Source of the DNA: Glandiceps talaboti
Lineage: Eukaryota > Hemichordata > Enteropneusta > Spengelidae
Direction: 5' to 3'
NCBI RefSeq assembly: GCF_964340395.1
Contig: NC_135570.1
Span: 14,702,822-14,752,821, forward strand
DNA length: 50,000 nt
Part shown: positions 1 through 14,716 of the stretch, piece by piece
Position numbering within the stretch: position 1 is the first letter of the stretch
Layout: each line of letters begins with the position of its first letter
The notes under the pieces: model-generated
What the model saw: the letters and a program-made list of their open reading frames with translations, nothing else
Told to the model about the DNA's origin: nothing
The model's database searches: none
Program-made: the position numbers and the translations under genes

Positions 1-521
1 TCTTGGTATTTCGAGACTGTTGTTACACATATCGGTCTGAATCAGCCAGACCCTATACATCCAAAGATAACATTCGACTATCTAATCAGAGAGTGATCAT
101 CTCAGGATATGCCTCACTCTCGAGATATCAACATTTTTGTGAAAATGTCCGAAAGAATAATTTTTCATGGAAAATAAGTTTGACGGCTATTGGTGTACAA
201 ATGACACAAATTGATAATATATATACATATATGACCAGGTCAGACGCACACTCTGCAGAATAGTGAATTGGTACGTGTAACCATGGTAACTGGAATTGTT
301 TTACTAGTTTGAAACATAGGTTCGTTGTGCTGACCTTTTATATAAGTACATTTGATTTTTACCCTGTAGCATTCAATCAAAATCTCATTTCATCCTAAAA
401 TGTCTCTGAATGGAAATCAATGGGAAAGGAAGTCTAATACAGATTTGATAAATAAATGTGATCTTTATAAATGGCAAAAATTAGATTGCAAGTTAATCTA
501 TTTAGATGTTACTACCCAGTG
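1..521. other. AT-rich unique sequence, nothing recognised
   Basis: No repeat, RNA gene or coding exon could be supported. The open frame from position 3 to 263 does not begin at an ATG and has no recognisable domain. Confidence 0.5.
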
Positions 522-668
522 TATTTCTTCTTCGTTCAGCCAAGTGGAAATGTGAATGACCTAAGGGGACTTGGCACTACGAGTCGAAGGCTCCTAGTAA
601 CAAAGCCCCCTTAAGTCACAATTATTCCCCGACAGTCTTTATCCGACTGAGACCACAGCTGAATAACT
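522..668. mobile_element. Degenerate foldback element (copy 1 of a two-copy family)
   Basis: The left part contains TTCGTTCAGCCAAGTGGAAA and TGACCTAAGGGG. The right part contains the complementary CCCCCTTAAGTCA and ends near AGCTGAATAA. The loop holds ACGAGTCGAA. The order and the motifs (TTCAGC, GACCTAAGGG, ACTCGTAGTCGAA) match the better-preserved palindrome near 27.88-28.02 kb. No coding capacity is present, so I infer a non-autonomous DNA element. The right end is eroded and no target duplication is clear. Confidence 0.55.
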
Positions 669-1400
669 GTAATTTATTTACATTATCTGGTTCAATGTCC
701 CTGGAAACCAAGGTCATGGTATTCAAATTGCTACTTTGAATTTACGGCGACGGTAGTCTGCATTTTAACCGTCCAAAGTTGTCATGGTAACCTTCTCCAC
801 CTCTCAATTTGAAAACCGGTGTCGATTATCGATATTAAGCTGTGAAGTGCGTGCCCAGGGCTTTCTTTTACTTTAAAGGGTTTTGCTAATACTAGAACTT
901 GAGTAGAGGGCCAATACAACTCTTTAGATTGAGAATGTCGATAATTTTATTACCTTCATTAATTTGAAAACATTCTGTCCTAACAGTGAGTAAGATTAGA
1001 TCGACTCCATCACCTCATCGAATAGGTGTACTAGGTAGGCCATTGAACTAAATCACTACAATAATGAAACAAGAACTTTTCGAGGTGTATTCACCTCTAG
1101 TTTTGTTTGACAGATTATCGCTCAGTTCAACAAGTGTTTGGCATCATAATCACTGTTCTCATCACACAGGACATGTTGCAGGAGTCAAAAGAAAACACTG
1201 AAGGTGCAATGTGAACTGAACGCCATTGATACATGTTAATGTATGTTTTTTTTATTGTTGACGAACACCTGCAAGCTGTGTTTTAACTAAGTCTCCTTGA
1301 ATGTAAAACACCCGATTAAGACGATTGGCTTGGTAACTAAGGAAAAACTATAGTCTCGTAGGTGTTCAAAGTCTTAGCTGACATGTTTTATGTGTAGAGT
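669..1400. other. Unique intergenic sequence
   Basis: No repeat, open frame or RNA gene that I can support. Composition is ordinary AT-rich sequence. Confidence 0.5.
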
Positions 1401-1549
1401 TAGTGGTGGTGCTAATGGGTGGGGTAGTGGTAGTGGTAGTGGTGGTGGTGGTGGTGGTGGTTACAACATCAAGGATGGTTGTTGTGGTGGTAATGGTGTT
1501 TGTAATAGTGGTGGGGTTCGTGGTGGAGGTGGTGGGTTTGCTAGTGTTG

Positions 1550-1581
<32 letters not shown>

Positions 1582-1670
1582 GGTGGTTACAACATCAAGG
1601 ATGGTTGTTTTGGTGGTAATGGTGTTTGTAATAATGGTGGGGTTCTTGGTGGAGGTGGTGGGTTTGCTAG

Positions 1671-1719
<49 letters not shown>

Positions 1720-1960
1720 GGTGGTGATGATAGTGATGATGATGATGATAGTGGTGGTGGTTACAACACAAGGATGGTGGGTGGTGGTTCTCTTGGTGGT
1801 GGTGGTGGTGGTGGTGGTGGTGGTGGTGGTGGTGGTGGTTACAGCATCAGGGATGGTGGTTGTGGTGGTGGTAATGGTTTTAGTAATGGTGGTGGGGTTC
1901 TTGGTGGTGGTGGTGGTGGTGGTGGTGGTGGTGGTGGTTGTAGTAGTGGTGATGGTGGAG
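1401..1960. repeat. Compound GGT/GTT minisatellite-microsatellite
   Basis: Runs of GGT and GTT triplets alternate with a longer conserved cassette that starts TTACAACATCAAGGATGG. Cassettes begin near 1461, 1587, 1761 and 1839, so the spacing is irregular (126, 174 and 78 bp), because the triplet runs between them differ in length. Several frames on both strands are open simply because GGT, GTG, TGG and GTT contain no stop. The glycine-rich frame therefore should not be read as a gene without transcript evidence. Confidence 0.9.
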
Positions 1961-2441
1961 GGGCGAGGCTCATATAAATGTTGTTGTTTTTCAATTCGTT
2001 TCTTGATTGTGATAATATGTCGTTTAGGCATTTAAATTCTTTAATTTCTGTCGAATTTAAAATGACTTTGAAAAATGACTTGAATGTTTGTTATGGATGT
2101 TGGATCTCACTAAAATAGCCAGCTATTGGCATTATAATACACATACACACTTTGTTATCAATGTAAACACCAAAGTATACGAAACTTGAAATATGCATTC
2201 TTCAAATATTGCCTAATTACCAAGATGAATGAATGATGGTTGGTAATTGAATTCCAATATGTTAAACTGTTTTAATACTATCTTGTAACTAGTATAGGGA
2301 AATGTGTGTTTGTTCTGCTTTAATATGTCAGTCTCTTATTGTATATGTATTCCAATTCATTTGTATCAGCAAACAACAAATTATCATTGTAGCATTATAA
2401 AAATAACGAATGTAGACAAACTGTTCATCCCAACTGCTCTT

Positions 2442-2443
<2 letters not shown>

Positions 2444-2491
<48 letters not shown>

Positions 2492-2514
2492 CATATACAT
2501 ATATATACATATAC

Positions 2515-2544
<30 letters not shown>
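2444..2544. repeat. (TA)n microsatellite with CATA interruptions
   Basis: Pure AT dinucleotides from 2444 to 2487 are followed by mixed ATAC and TA blocks. It directly abuts the palindromic start of the unit at 2545. Confidence 0.9.
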
Positions 2545-2547
<3 letters not shown>

Positions 2548-2619
2548 GTTTTGTACAAAACTATTACGCTCTGCCACTGCGGTATAGAGCACTGTCTTAG
2601 CAGATTGATACTCACCGAG
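2545..2619 (+). mobile_element. (TA)n-linked dispersed unit, copy A
   Basis: The unit opens with the perfect 20-bp palindrome ATAGTTTTGTACAAAACTAT. It continues with GCTCTGCCACTGCGGTATAG, GAGCACTGTCTTAG and GATACTCACCGAG, and is followed immediately by a 147-bp (TA)n tract. The same block in the same order occurs at 35.30-35.35 kb, a fragment lies at 34.85 kb, and a diverged form on the other strand at 34.96-35.11 kb carries a hammerhead ribozyme. No ORF is present. I infer a short non-autonomous retroelement-like unit. Confidence 0.7.
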
Positions 2620-4333
<1,714 letters not shown>

Positions 4334-4806
4334 GATACAATGAAACCAGTTGAGTAGCAACACACGGTCGCCTGGTTCAACAAAAATCTTACTAACATGC
4401 TACATTTTATCGTCTGGCTGAATAGAAATGTTGCTACCATTGCCACATTTTATCGTCTGGCTCAACAAAAATCTTACAAACAGTGCTACATTTTATCGTC
4501 TGGCTGAATAGAAATCTTGCTAACATTGCTACATTTTATCGTCTTTCACGAAGTTGGTACAGTTTGATCCGATGACATGCCTGAAAAAATATACGTTGTT
4601 ACAATGTGTATGATTTGACCACAATAATGGTGGCTCACCGGAAGAAAACAGCAATGCACGTAAGATTTTTGTAACTGTGTGTCAAACGATAAAAATAAGC
4701 AGATGTTTGTCTCGCCAGTCGATAAAATGTAGCAGTTTTTGATAGTAAGATTTTTTGATGAGCTAGACGCCATTTTTGTTTTTATCAAACTGGTTTCAGT
4801 TGTATT
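4334..4806. mobile_element. Inverted-repeat element with amplified left arm
   Basis: The outer ends are inverted: ATACAATGAAACCAG on the left (from 4335) faces CTGGTTTCAGTTGTAT on the right (to about 4805). Further in, the left arm reads AAAATCTTACTAACATGCTA then CATTTTATCG. The right arm carries the reverse complement of the same block at about 4718-4757. The arms are therefore roughly 80 bp long but diverged. The left arm's inner block is repeated about four times with a 43-bp period (see the separate entry). No transposase is present. I infer a MITE-like DNA element; no clear target duplication was found. Confidence 0.6.
4366..4546 (+). repeat. 43-bp tandem repeat, about 4 copies
   Basis: The motif CGTCTGGCT recurs at 4411 and 4454, with CGTC again at 4497 and 4540, an exact 43-bp step. 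A diverged first copy starts near 4369. Each unit contains ACATTTTATCGTC and an AATCTT block. Alternate units read GGCTGAATAGAAAT and GGCTCAACAAAAAT, hinting at an older two-unit repeat. Confidence 0.85.
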
Positions 4807-7144
4807 TTACATTTTATGTTTTGTTTATCACGTGATTTCAGCAATTATATCATCGTAACTAATGGCTTCCCCTCATAACAACAGTTCACTTATTTAAGAA
4901 AAAGTTCCATATTCGTCAGAAACATTAAGACAACAATAGGCGACAAACGACTGAGTAAAATATCTAAATGACTATTTGCTAACTCTGTACGACGTCGACA
5001 TGGGTCCTCTCCAGAAGCGAAAATGTCAACAACAGAACAAATGATGAATTCGAACATTTTGAATCATTTCATAAGAAGAAGACATTGATGTGTAGTCTGT
5101 ACAATTTTTCAAGTTATATGAACAATCGATTTCTGTATTTATATCTAAATGGCCCATCATTCTGAAGAAGTGATATTCTAAACACACGACAAAGGAGCAC
5201 TGTATGGCTACGGCTTACAAGTAAAATGGTTGGTTTGAAAACCAACGGATTCTAACACAACCTTTTATCTCCTCGAACAACATATGTCACCGTAATATAT
5301 TGAGAACATGTCCCATTTCATTTTCCAGAGTTGTTCCATCACTATATGACGCTATCACTGAGTCCCGGCGTACTTTTAAGCTGTCCATTACATGATTTTA
5401 CCTTTATGTACAACTGTCACACTGACATCAATTCCATGATTGAAATATACAATACCCGTCCAAATCACAATCGCCAAAATTGCCCATAATACCTTTGTCG
5501 TGTTTTAGATTGTAAACCTTCTTTGTCGCTATCAAATACTTCAACAAATCATTACTGGACCAGACGAAGTTTAATTTGCCATTATTGGGTAAATGCTCGA
5601 ATTGACTATTATATTCGTCTCGGCGTAAAAATACTACAACTATCAGATAATAGTACATTTTATATATTTCATAAGCCGCCATCGCATCATCAGTTTATGG
5701 CTTAAAAAGATTGTGGATAATCCGCGCATAAACTGATCTAGTAATAGATTCATATCTCGTTTATATTTCATTGTGGCTTTAATTACTCTCGCCACAGCAA
5801 CACAAAAAATATTCAACAGAGAGCTTTAATGTTGCAAGGGCTTGCACAGCTACGAACATGGGTCAATCGGTCGAGATGCGTTTTCAATTGCACTACGCGT
5901 GCGCAGAGTAGGTTTTTTTGGCGTATGCTCGGGGAGCAGTAATTCCACTTTCATATTGGTTCCATAATGTACTACTGGTTTCTTTGGATCAAACCGTTTC
6001 CGTGGAGAAAAAAAGGTATCATCATAGTTGTGTCGAATTTACTGGAATCGGAATATCAGATATTACTTGTTTGAATTTACGAGATTTTGGGGACCGAGTA
6101 CACTCGTGGTGTCATCAGGTATGAATTATTTTAGTCACTATTCATTCACACAATTCGTCAATTGTGTTTGTATCATGCAACATGTAACAGATGTATTTGA
6201 TGAACTGTTTATTTCATTTTATTTTTTTTTTGTAAGTCACAAACACCTCTTTCTGCAAATGTAATTTATTCGTACAAAAAATAGGAATGTTTTACGTGTA
6301 TTTGTGAATATACAAATACAGATATGTTTTCGTTAGTTGAATACACACGAACACGCATTAAACCACGCCAAATTATAAAGAGACGTTTTTCCTAAATATC
6401 ACTAATTTTTACATAACAGCAGGGACTGAATGCAACTTGATTCCCGTATCATGCAGAGTGGATTGTCCACGAAATCACGGTCATGAAAATATATGCATCC
6501 AACCTAGTTTGGATAACTGGAATCGGGAACGTGATAGACACTGTGAGAGCGACAAGGCTTAGTTGGTACGTTGCAGTACGTCCTATGTTAACGTCCACAT
6601 AATAATCATGTTTGAATTACGATCATTTCAGAAATCTCGTCTGAAATGGACTATCTTCTGGGGAAAATAAACGTTACTATTTATTGTGACAATACCCGAA
6701 ATTTTTCAGTAGAGGTGCTGGCTACTTTATCTTACCCACTTCCTAGGCAAGCAGCTCTCGACTTCCAACAACACATATTATTAGTTATTAAGTGGTTTCA
6801 TTTAGTGAACCTCGGTCTTGTCAACACTTTTATATATGTAGCACTTTGGTACCTTGGTGTAAACGTCTATGTGATTCTATTTACGATAACATATAGACTT
6901 CTAGGCACCATTAGATACCAACCTCAGATACCATATATGTGATGTATGACACACAGCAAAGTGTAAAAGATGTACGTTGGGTTTAACATGTGTAGATCAC
7001 AATAATGCAAAGCTCGAAATGGAGTGGTTTTTTATTGATATAATTTAAGTTTAGTTTATTCTTCGGGTATAAAATTCGAAAGAAAACAACCCCGAATAGT
7101 TAAGGCGAGAAAATGTTTTGTTTTAAAAGGAAAATAGTTTGAAA
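4807..7144. other. Unique sequence with weak exon-like frames
   Basis: No repeats of note. A 98-codon frame with a true ATG at 6646 to 6942 follows a possible acceptor (GATCATTTCAG), but its protein is hydrophobic and unfamiliar, and the end of the frame folds into an imperfect inverted repeat. A frame ending at a good donor (CATCAG then GTATGA at 6120) lacks an ATG. Neither is strong enough to call as a gene. Confidence 0.4.
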
Positions 7145-7432
<288 letters not shown>

Positions 7433-8086
7433 TTTTACATGTACATATGGTAACCACTCAACCCATGATGATATCCTGATGTCAACACTAAACGTTAGTG
7501 ACACTTTTGTTGAATTCTTGATGAGATCGGTGAACACACTTTAAAAGTCGTGCTTCCTATTCTCGTTAAAATATAGATTTCTTTCTTTGTTAAACACACC
7601 AAGTGATACCAATGCATTTCAAGTGTGATTTTTCTTTGTTTTTCTAATATCAATATCGCGTGAGAATTTCCAATGTTACGAGCTTTAATTTTCAGACATC
7701 AAAAAATCAGCCGGAAGGAAAGCGTCATCAAGCTTTAATCTACTTCCATCAAAAGTAGAATTGTGTTTACTCTCTGCTCGTTTTAACATCATTTTCATAA
7801 AACGTGTATATTATTACCTCATTAATTTTTGGTCGCGTTAATTTGAAACGTAAACCTCACAGCCTGTTTAAACTCGTGACATTCCGTACTTCCCTCGACA
7901 CGCGACATTAGATACGTCAAACACTGCGCCATTTGACATTGTGACGACGTATCATCAGTGTAGAACTTTACAGCAGAGAATATCTTCTAGTTTTCTGTTA
8001 TCTGTTATTTACAACTGCTGACATCGAAGCATTGACAAACCTACCTTGTTACAAACAGGGGAAACAAATGAATTGAATTAATAACG
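7433..8086. other. Unique intergenic sequence
   Basis: No repeat or coding feature that I can support. Confidence 0.5.
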
Positions 8087-8613
<527 letters not shown>

Positions 8614-9960
8614 ATTTAACTATTCAGGTATTAGTATAGATGTTTTCACAGGTACAGTTATACTATACAATGACATTTGCATATCAACAATATTCCTGCT
8701 CGTTGCCTATGGCAACGGACCGGTTTACAAAATGGATAAAACCGCTGGTCGTGACAGGTTTAACCTTGAAAGAACAATTTCTGCCAACATCGATGAAATT
8801 ATCACGAAGATGAATAAAATAACTGGAAATCATCTGTTGGTTTTGGATTCAATACTTCCTAGGATTATTTGCCCACCGGCATTCATGTAATAATGAGCCT
8901 CATCTTCGCTACTCGACTACATTTCTATAACTCCACGTCACGAGAACAATATGTTTTAGCATTTACGCCGACAAAATATTGAACAAAATATGTAAAACTG
9001 TGATATTGCACGAACATATTAATAACGCTTTCAGAAATTGCTTATACGAAATTACTCATGATGGGGAACATTGATACATTGCACTATGATAATGATATGG
9101 TATCAACTATGATAGAAGCGTGTATGTACTATGTACACAGATCGTTGAAGTAAATGTTTCCGTAGGGTTTGACTGTCCTTTGTAGATTCCAAACTGCGGC
9201 CATTGACCTTTCTACCCACAAATCTGTTTAGCTGTCTGCTCATCTCCACGTGTATCTCCCTGCCTTCTTCCAGCCTATACGCATATTTCCTTATTCAAGT
9301 TAGTTTCCTTTTTGAAGAGAGAGATTGGAACTGTACACAGGTGACCTTATTGTCAATGTTAGATACAAAACTTGTTAAAAGTATAACACTTTGCATGTAA
9401 CAGAATCAGGTGTGCCAGTGCAAATATTACCCGGTCATTGAGATGAGAGCAGTTAATTTAATTGTTAAATTTATATCGTGTACACATTAGTTTTCAATTT
9501 TAGTTAACACAGATCAATTAGCAATTTAATCTATGGAATAATCACTTGTGACGAGTTAAATCATAGCTCATTCCAAGGAGAGATTTTTTTTTTTAAAAAG
9601 AGTACGATATTAAAACAAATGTTCGTTGTTGTGATTAGTTAGCTGTAGGTTTACAATTCTTATCAATCACTAAAATATTTGTACTATCGTCAATGTAGTA
9701 CACGGAATGACGGATTCTATCAAATGCTTTTATAATAATATGTACTGCCCGGGGCGGCACAATTATTTCAAGTAGCCTCTAGTAAACATGGAATGAGGGC
9801 TTTAATAAAACATTATGCTCTGTCATGCAAAATATAACCACGGCCACCAAGTCATTCCCTCTAGCCCCTATCCGCATTTTGTAAAATGTAGCACTCTTCA
9901 AACTTGTACAACACCGGTACAAATCAATCAACCTTACCAATCTAATCACAACACATTCGC
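8614..9960. other. Unique intergenic sequence
   Basis: No repeat, RNA gene or convincing exon. Short frames lack recognisable domains. Confidence 0.5.
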
Positions 9961-10030
<70 letters not shown>

Positions 10031-10133
10031 CCGACCGACCGATTGACCTACCTACCTACCTCCGCACCTACATACATACATACATACATACATACATACA
10101 TACATACATACATACATACATACATACATACAT

Positions 10134-10184
<51 letters not shown>

Positions 10185-10220
10185 GGCACGCACGCACGCA
10201 CGCACGCGCACACACACACA
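9961..10220. repeat. Compound microsatellite ACATAC, CATA, CAGA, CACG, CA
   Basis: A hexanucleotide run (9961-10030) is followed by a CCGA/CCTA join, (CATA)n (about 10069-10134), (CAGA)n (about 10135-10184), (CACG)n (about 10186-10206) and a short (CA)n. Adjacent tetranucleotide motifs differ at one or two positions. Confidence 0.95.
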
Positions 10221-10889
10221 ATAGTAGAAATATGATCAGTCCAATTATTTTGTGATTAGTATCACAGAGAGCCATTTTATAAATACCTTCCTGATTAAGG
10301 CTTCCTGGCTGTCAAATATACTTATTGAGAATGGAACAAGTTAAATTCTTCTACAATACCTACATTTCATATCTACAATATGTAACTGAGACGCCATTTA
10401 CAGCACAAAATACCCATACATAGTTCAAAATTGATTTAGAAGTACGTTGAGTCGACATGTACACAGTGTTATAGGTAATTCAACTCGGGCAACAAAGAGA
10501 CACGGTAACCGAGACATATGTATTTTGTAATCATTTTTAGATCAATTCTTGTCATTTTTTTTATCGTATCTGCATACCTGGTGAGAGATGCATTGGTTAC
10601 TAGACATCATTCCAGCACGTTTCAATCGATGAAAGTGTGCTAATTCATATGAAAACAATGTGAAAATGGGCAGTTGGTTCTGTAAAATAGTCCTTATGCA
10701 TTGGATTGACCCATACCCTCCCCAGACCTATTTTATGAAACTTGATTGCCCTCTCCTGCCCCTCACCCATTATCACCAATGAGTTAAACGACCTCTTCTG
10801 TCCATGTACGTATCATTAATAGTTGTACTAAAACTAACTGTTTTCGAAAAAGTGGGGTTTGTTAAACTTTACTATGACCATGCTTACAG
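10221..10889. other. Unique intergenic sequence
   Basis: Nothing firm. On the minus strand, 10639-10578 is open between a possible acceptor and a CAG|GTATGC donor, but it is only 62 bp and of unknown identity. Confidence 0.4.
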
Positions 10890-10963
10890 GAAACATATTT
10901 TCTGTGTAAAACTAAACTCGTCCGCTTGGATGAAGATTGAATCACGTTTTCATAATGCTATTG
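10890..10963 (+). CDS. Candidate internal coding exon, unknown protein
   Basis: A 74-bp segment follows CATGCTTACAG and ends at ATTG|GTAAGA, a plausible acceptor and donor. In the open frame it encodes KHIFCVKLNSSAWMKIESRF followed by HNAI, which looks like ordinary protein sequence. I do not recognise a family. No partner exons were found nearby, and short chance exons are expected in 50 kb, so this is tentative. Frame: one leading base, 24 codons, one trailing base. Confidence 0.22.
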
Positions 10964-11271
10964 GTAAGAAGCACATGCCATTATTCACAACCGAATGAAT
11001 CTCATATATTGTACATCCTGTAAATAATTGAACGTGCAACTGTATAGTAGCATACATGTACGCTATTGAAATATCATTTTATCAGTTATTGTACCTAGAC
11101 AACTAATACAGAAGTAGACCAATGGATATTCCGTGAGTACGTCTATAGCACAGTCAAACATAACTTTTTATCAGAAAGCAAATGGCAGTAATGGCCGGAA
11201 ATTAGGTTCACGATAACCACCCTACTTGCTTATGTGTTCATTTCTTTCCTGTGTGTCTGTCGCTCTGTATC
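10964..11271. other. Unique intergenic sequence
   Basis: Nothing recognised. Confidence 0.5.
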
Positions 11272-11272
11272 C

Positions 11273-11330
<58 letters not shown>

Positions 11331-11338
11331 TTGTCTGT
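11272..11338. repeat. (GTCT)n microsatellite
   Basis: About 15 units of GTCT, with two GTTT variants at the right end. Confidence 0.95.
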
Positions 11339-11427
11339 CAGTATGTAACTATATTGTGTATTTATTGGTGACTTATAAGTCCATTGGGCTGGGCAATTCC
11401 TTGAGTTGCAAGTCACAATAATAAATA

Positions 11428-11428
11428 A

Positions 11429-11496
<68 letters not shown>

Positions 11497-11582
11497 CGCC
11501 ACTACTACCGCCACTACTACATGTACTGCTGCTGCTACCACTACTACTACTACTATTACTGCTACTGCTACTACTGCTACTA
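11428..11582. repeat. (CTA)n trinucleotide microsatellite, interrupted
   Basis: Pure (CTA)n from about 11430 to 11496, then interruptions with CCGCCA and GCT triplets to 11582. The leucine-rich frame is an artefact of the repeat. Confidence 0.95.
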
Positions 11583-11636
11583 TGTCTGTGACTGTCTCTG
11601 TGTCGTCTCTCTTATCTCCTTCCTCTCTCACTCTCT

Positions 11637-11704
11637 TTCTGTCTATCTATCTATCTATCTGTCTGTCTGTCTGTCTGTCTGTCTGTCACACACACACACA
11701 CACA

Positions 11705-11761
<57 letters not shown>
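11637..11761. repeat. Compound microsatellite CTAT, CTGT, CA, CT
   Basis: CTAT units are followed by CTGT, then (CA)n at 11687-11707 and a pure (CT)n at 11708-11761. Confidence 0.95.
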
Positions 11762-11765
<4 letters not shown>

Positions 11766-12655
11766 TCTGTCTATCTCTCTGCGCGTATATGTATTTTGTT
11801 CTATTTACTAGTAAGATCTCTCTGTCTGTCTGTTTGTATGCCTCCTCTTGCTACTGTATCCCTTCGGATTTGCGAACAAGCATGCAAGTGATTGACACAT
11901 TAGCCATTTAACTTGGGAGCCAGACTTTTAACCCGCACATCTCTTACAGCAGTTGATAGACTAAATCTACCATTGTAGTGAGAAAGATAGCACTCAGTTC
12001 AACAATGCCTCGAAACAGTGGTTTCCTCCCGGTACGTTGGCTTTTACCAGTATTGTTCAAAACTGAAGCAAGGGAAAAAAGAGAAATGAGTCGACATCAC
12101 TTAGAGAGCATGTCTATTATACCTGATTTGATTATAAGATGCAATTCAGGGTAAAATGATATGCTTTGGGAAAAGTACGGTTACATTTGTCGGCTGAAAG
12201 ACCAGACTGTGTCTAGCGTATGGTGCCATTGTATTTCTTATCAACCGAGTTGAAGGTTTCGATCTAATAGCACGACTACATTGTAAATATTTATACAACG
12301 AGAATTATCGACATATCGAAATATCACTGCCTGAAAGAGTCGCTATGGCGAGTCAAAAAAACAGCACAAATTACAGATATCATGCAGAACAACTTCAAAA
12401 TTTAATATATATATATATATATATTTATATATATCGGATTGATAGTTTTCGCGCCAAAAATTATAATTTCTAAATAATTATGACGAACACTCATGAGACG
12501 TTAAACATATGCAAATTAACTTTAGAATTATCCAGAATCGGACTAGAATAGCTGTAAGGATATTGAAAAACACTTGAGTAAATGGTATGTGTATGTAAAA
12601 CAATGGCCATACATTATTTGAGGGCCCAAGAGTAATCAAATATTGTTGGATATTC
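11762..12655. other. Unique sequence with one short TA tract
   Basis: A small (TA)n with one TTA interruption lies at about 12402-12434. Otherwise nothing recognised. Confidence 0.5.
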
Positions 12656-12765
12656 TCACCCACCCACCCACTCGCTCACTCACTCACTCACTCACTCACT
12701 CACTCACTCACTCACTCACTCACTCACTCACTCACTCACTCACCCACCCACCCACTCACTCACCC
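12656..12765. repeat. (CACT)n microsatellite with CACC ends
   Basis: CACC units at both edges surround a long CACT run. Confidence 0.95.
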
Positions 12766-13224
12766 AGTTAGTCACCCTTATCGCATCATGTTCGTTATCC
12801 TTGACTTGAATTACAGGTGTTAATACTATCAGTGAAAATTGTTTATATAGTTGTGGCATTGACCGTTGATTAATTGAATATTTTATTTCATGATAGCTCG
12901 TGTCTTTTCATGCGACAGTTATTGTACACCGACCTAGCTCCTTGAAATATTCCAAAATTATAGTGTATACATGCCATTTTATATCGCGAGGATTTGATCG
13001 CACATCATCAGAGAGTAACGTTTATTCAGTCTACAACAAAATTATTTTTTAGCTTTGTGTGTGTTTGGTAGGCTTTATAATAATTTGTCTAGCACGTCAA
13101 TTTATCTTGTAAAGTTGGGGAGTATTTTCTTCAATTCAACATATGAGAATTTTGTCTTCGATTTGTCTACATGCAAGTTAACGTGGTGATTCTGCTTTAG
13201 TATTAGTAGTAAAAAGTCGTATTT
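12766..13224. other. Unique intergenic sequence
   Basis: Nothing recognised. Confidence 0.5.
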
Positions 13225-13364
13225 TTGTCTCTGTCTGCCTCTCCTCCCTATCTGCCTCTTGCATCCCTCTTTGCCTCTACCCCTCTGACAGTATCTGCCC
13301 GTCGTTATGTCTCTCGTCATTTCGCTCTGTCCCTCTTCACTCCCCCTGTCAGCTCTGCCTATGT

Positions 13365-13451
<87 letters not shown>

Positions 13452-13720
13452 GCCTCTGTAATCTCACCCTCCCTGCCTTCGAGATCTGCCTTCTGCTCGC
13501 CCATCTTTCTATCTCTGTGTCTCTTTGTCCCGCCCTACTTCCCCTATCTCTCTACCGTCTTTGCCTAGCTCCTATAACATCCTTTCTTTCTCTATCTGTG
13601 TCTTACTCTTTCTGTCTCCTTCTCCGCCATGTTTACCTCTCTTTCCTCCCTCCCCATCTGTTCTTTCCCTCACCTCCACCCGCCCCATCTGTTTCTCTTC
13701 CATTCCTTCCTATGCCATAG
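13225..13720. repeat. Pyrimidine-rich tract containing long (TC)n
   Basis: About 500 bp with strong pyrimidine bias on the plus strand. A pure (TC)n lies at 13369-13449, and degenerate CTCTGCC and CCTC blocks lie on both sides. The flanks look like decayed repeat. Serine-leucine-proline frames here are not credible genes. Confidence 0.85.
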
Positions 13721-14716
13721 AACAACTTTCATTCATCTTAGAATTATCAGTGACATCATCTCATCCGATCGTCATTCATTGGACCTAATGTGATTTTCCC
13801 AGGGGTATACAATGCAAAAAAAAAAAGACTTTAAACACTTGAGTCATAGAGAATTGTGATTCACAAAAGATATGACGCACTATTCCATCGCAAAGTGTTA
13901 ATTCTCTCACATGCAATTCCCCAAATACCGTCCTTAATTTCCAAACTGTCATATAATTTTTTTTTATCACATCGACGTCGTCCAGGTGATAATTAATTCA
14001 GGTGAGCGACTATATTAATAGACATATACAAATTCCACCAGATCTACAGGAATGTTGATGTCATAGGTGACGCAGGGGTTGAGTTTGTGAACTCGTAAAT
14101 TTGGGTCAATTTTATCGACAACCAGAGTGTAAAATATTATTTTCGGTTCAGTAAGCATGACGAAATTAATCATTTTTTATTCTGGTGACTAACAATTTCG
14201 TTACAGTGATGTCATTCATCGACGAATTAATTTAATCTGTTTGTCAGCAAAAGAAGCCGTGTGGAACTTTTTCCCCCAAGATTGCAGATTGCTCATCAAT
14301 CGATTCATCTCTCCTGTCCCCTAATTCCTACAAAGATCGTATGCATGCAATCCCATCGAGTCACTCAGACCATACAAAAACCAATTGCAGTCGTATGGAT
14401 TCCGTAACTTCTCCGTAAAACTTCAGGAGATGAAACAGAAACGTCGATCCACCAAACGGAGATTAGGGCAACGTTTTACCTTGTGTGTTTCTCGTTACCC
14501 AACAAACCATGCTGTTTTGTACAGAGAATTTTTATATGTTTAGACCTTTCGACTGAGAGAATTTTCAAAATAATCGTTGTTCGATTACAACGGGACTATA
14601 TGGATCCAAAACTGACGTTCTTGAAGAATTTTCATAATGGTTGCTTTAAATTGAAATATCACTTTTAGGGTCTTACGGTGAGAGGCAATTTAAAACAGTC
14701 GCCCTCAGAACGTAAC
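13721..14716. other. Unique intergenic sequence
   Basis: No supported feature. Confidence 0.5.

Noticed and set aside
1366-2035. Glycine-, valine- and threonine-rich open frames
   Set aside because: Several frames on both strands are open because GGT/GTT/ACC triplets contain no stops; there is no sign of coding selection.
5918-6124. Plus-strand frame ending at CATCAG|GTATGA
   Set aside because: Its listed start is TTG, no acceptor with a pyrimidine tract is convincing, and the content is unfamiliar.
9779-10275. Long frames of Tyr-Thr-His or Cys-Val, also at 17.3 and 29.3 kb
   Set aside because: Translation of CATA/CAGA and GTAT/GTAG microsatellites.
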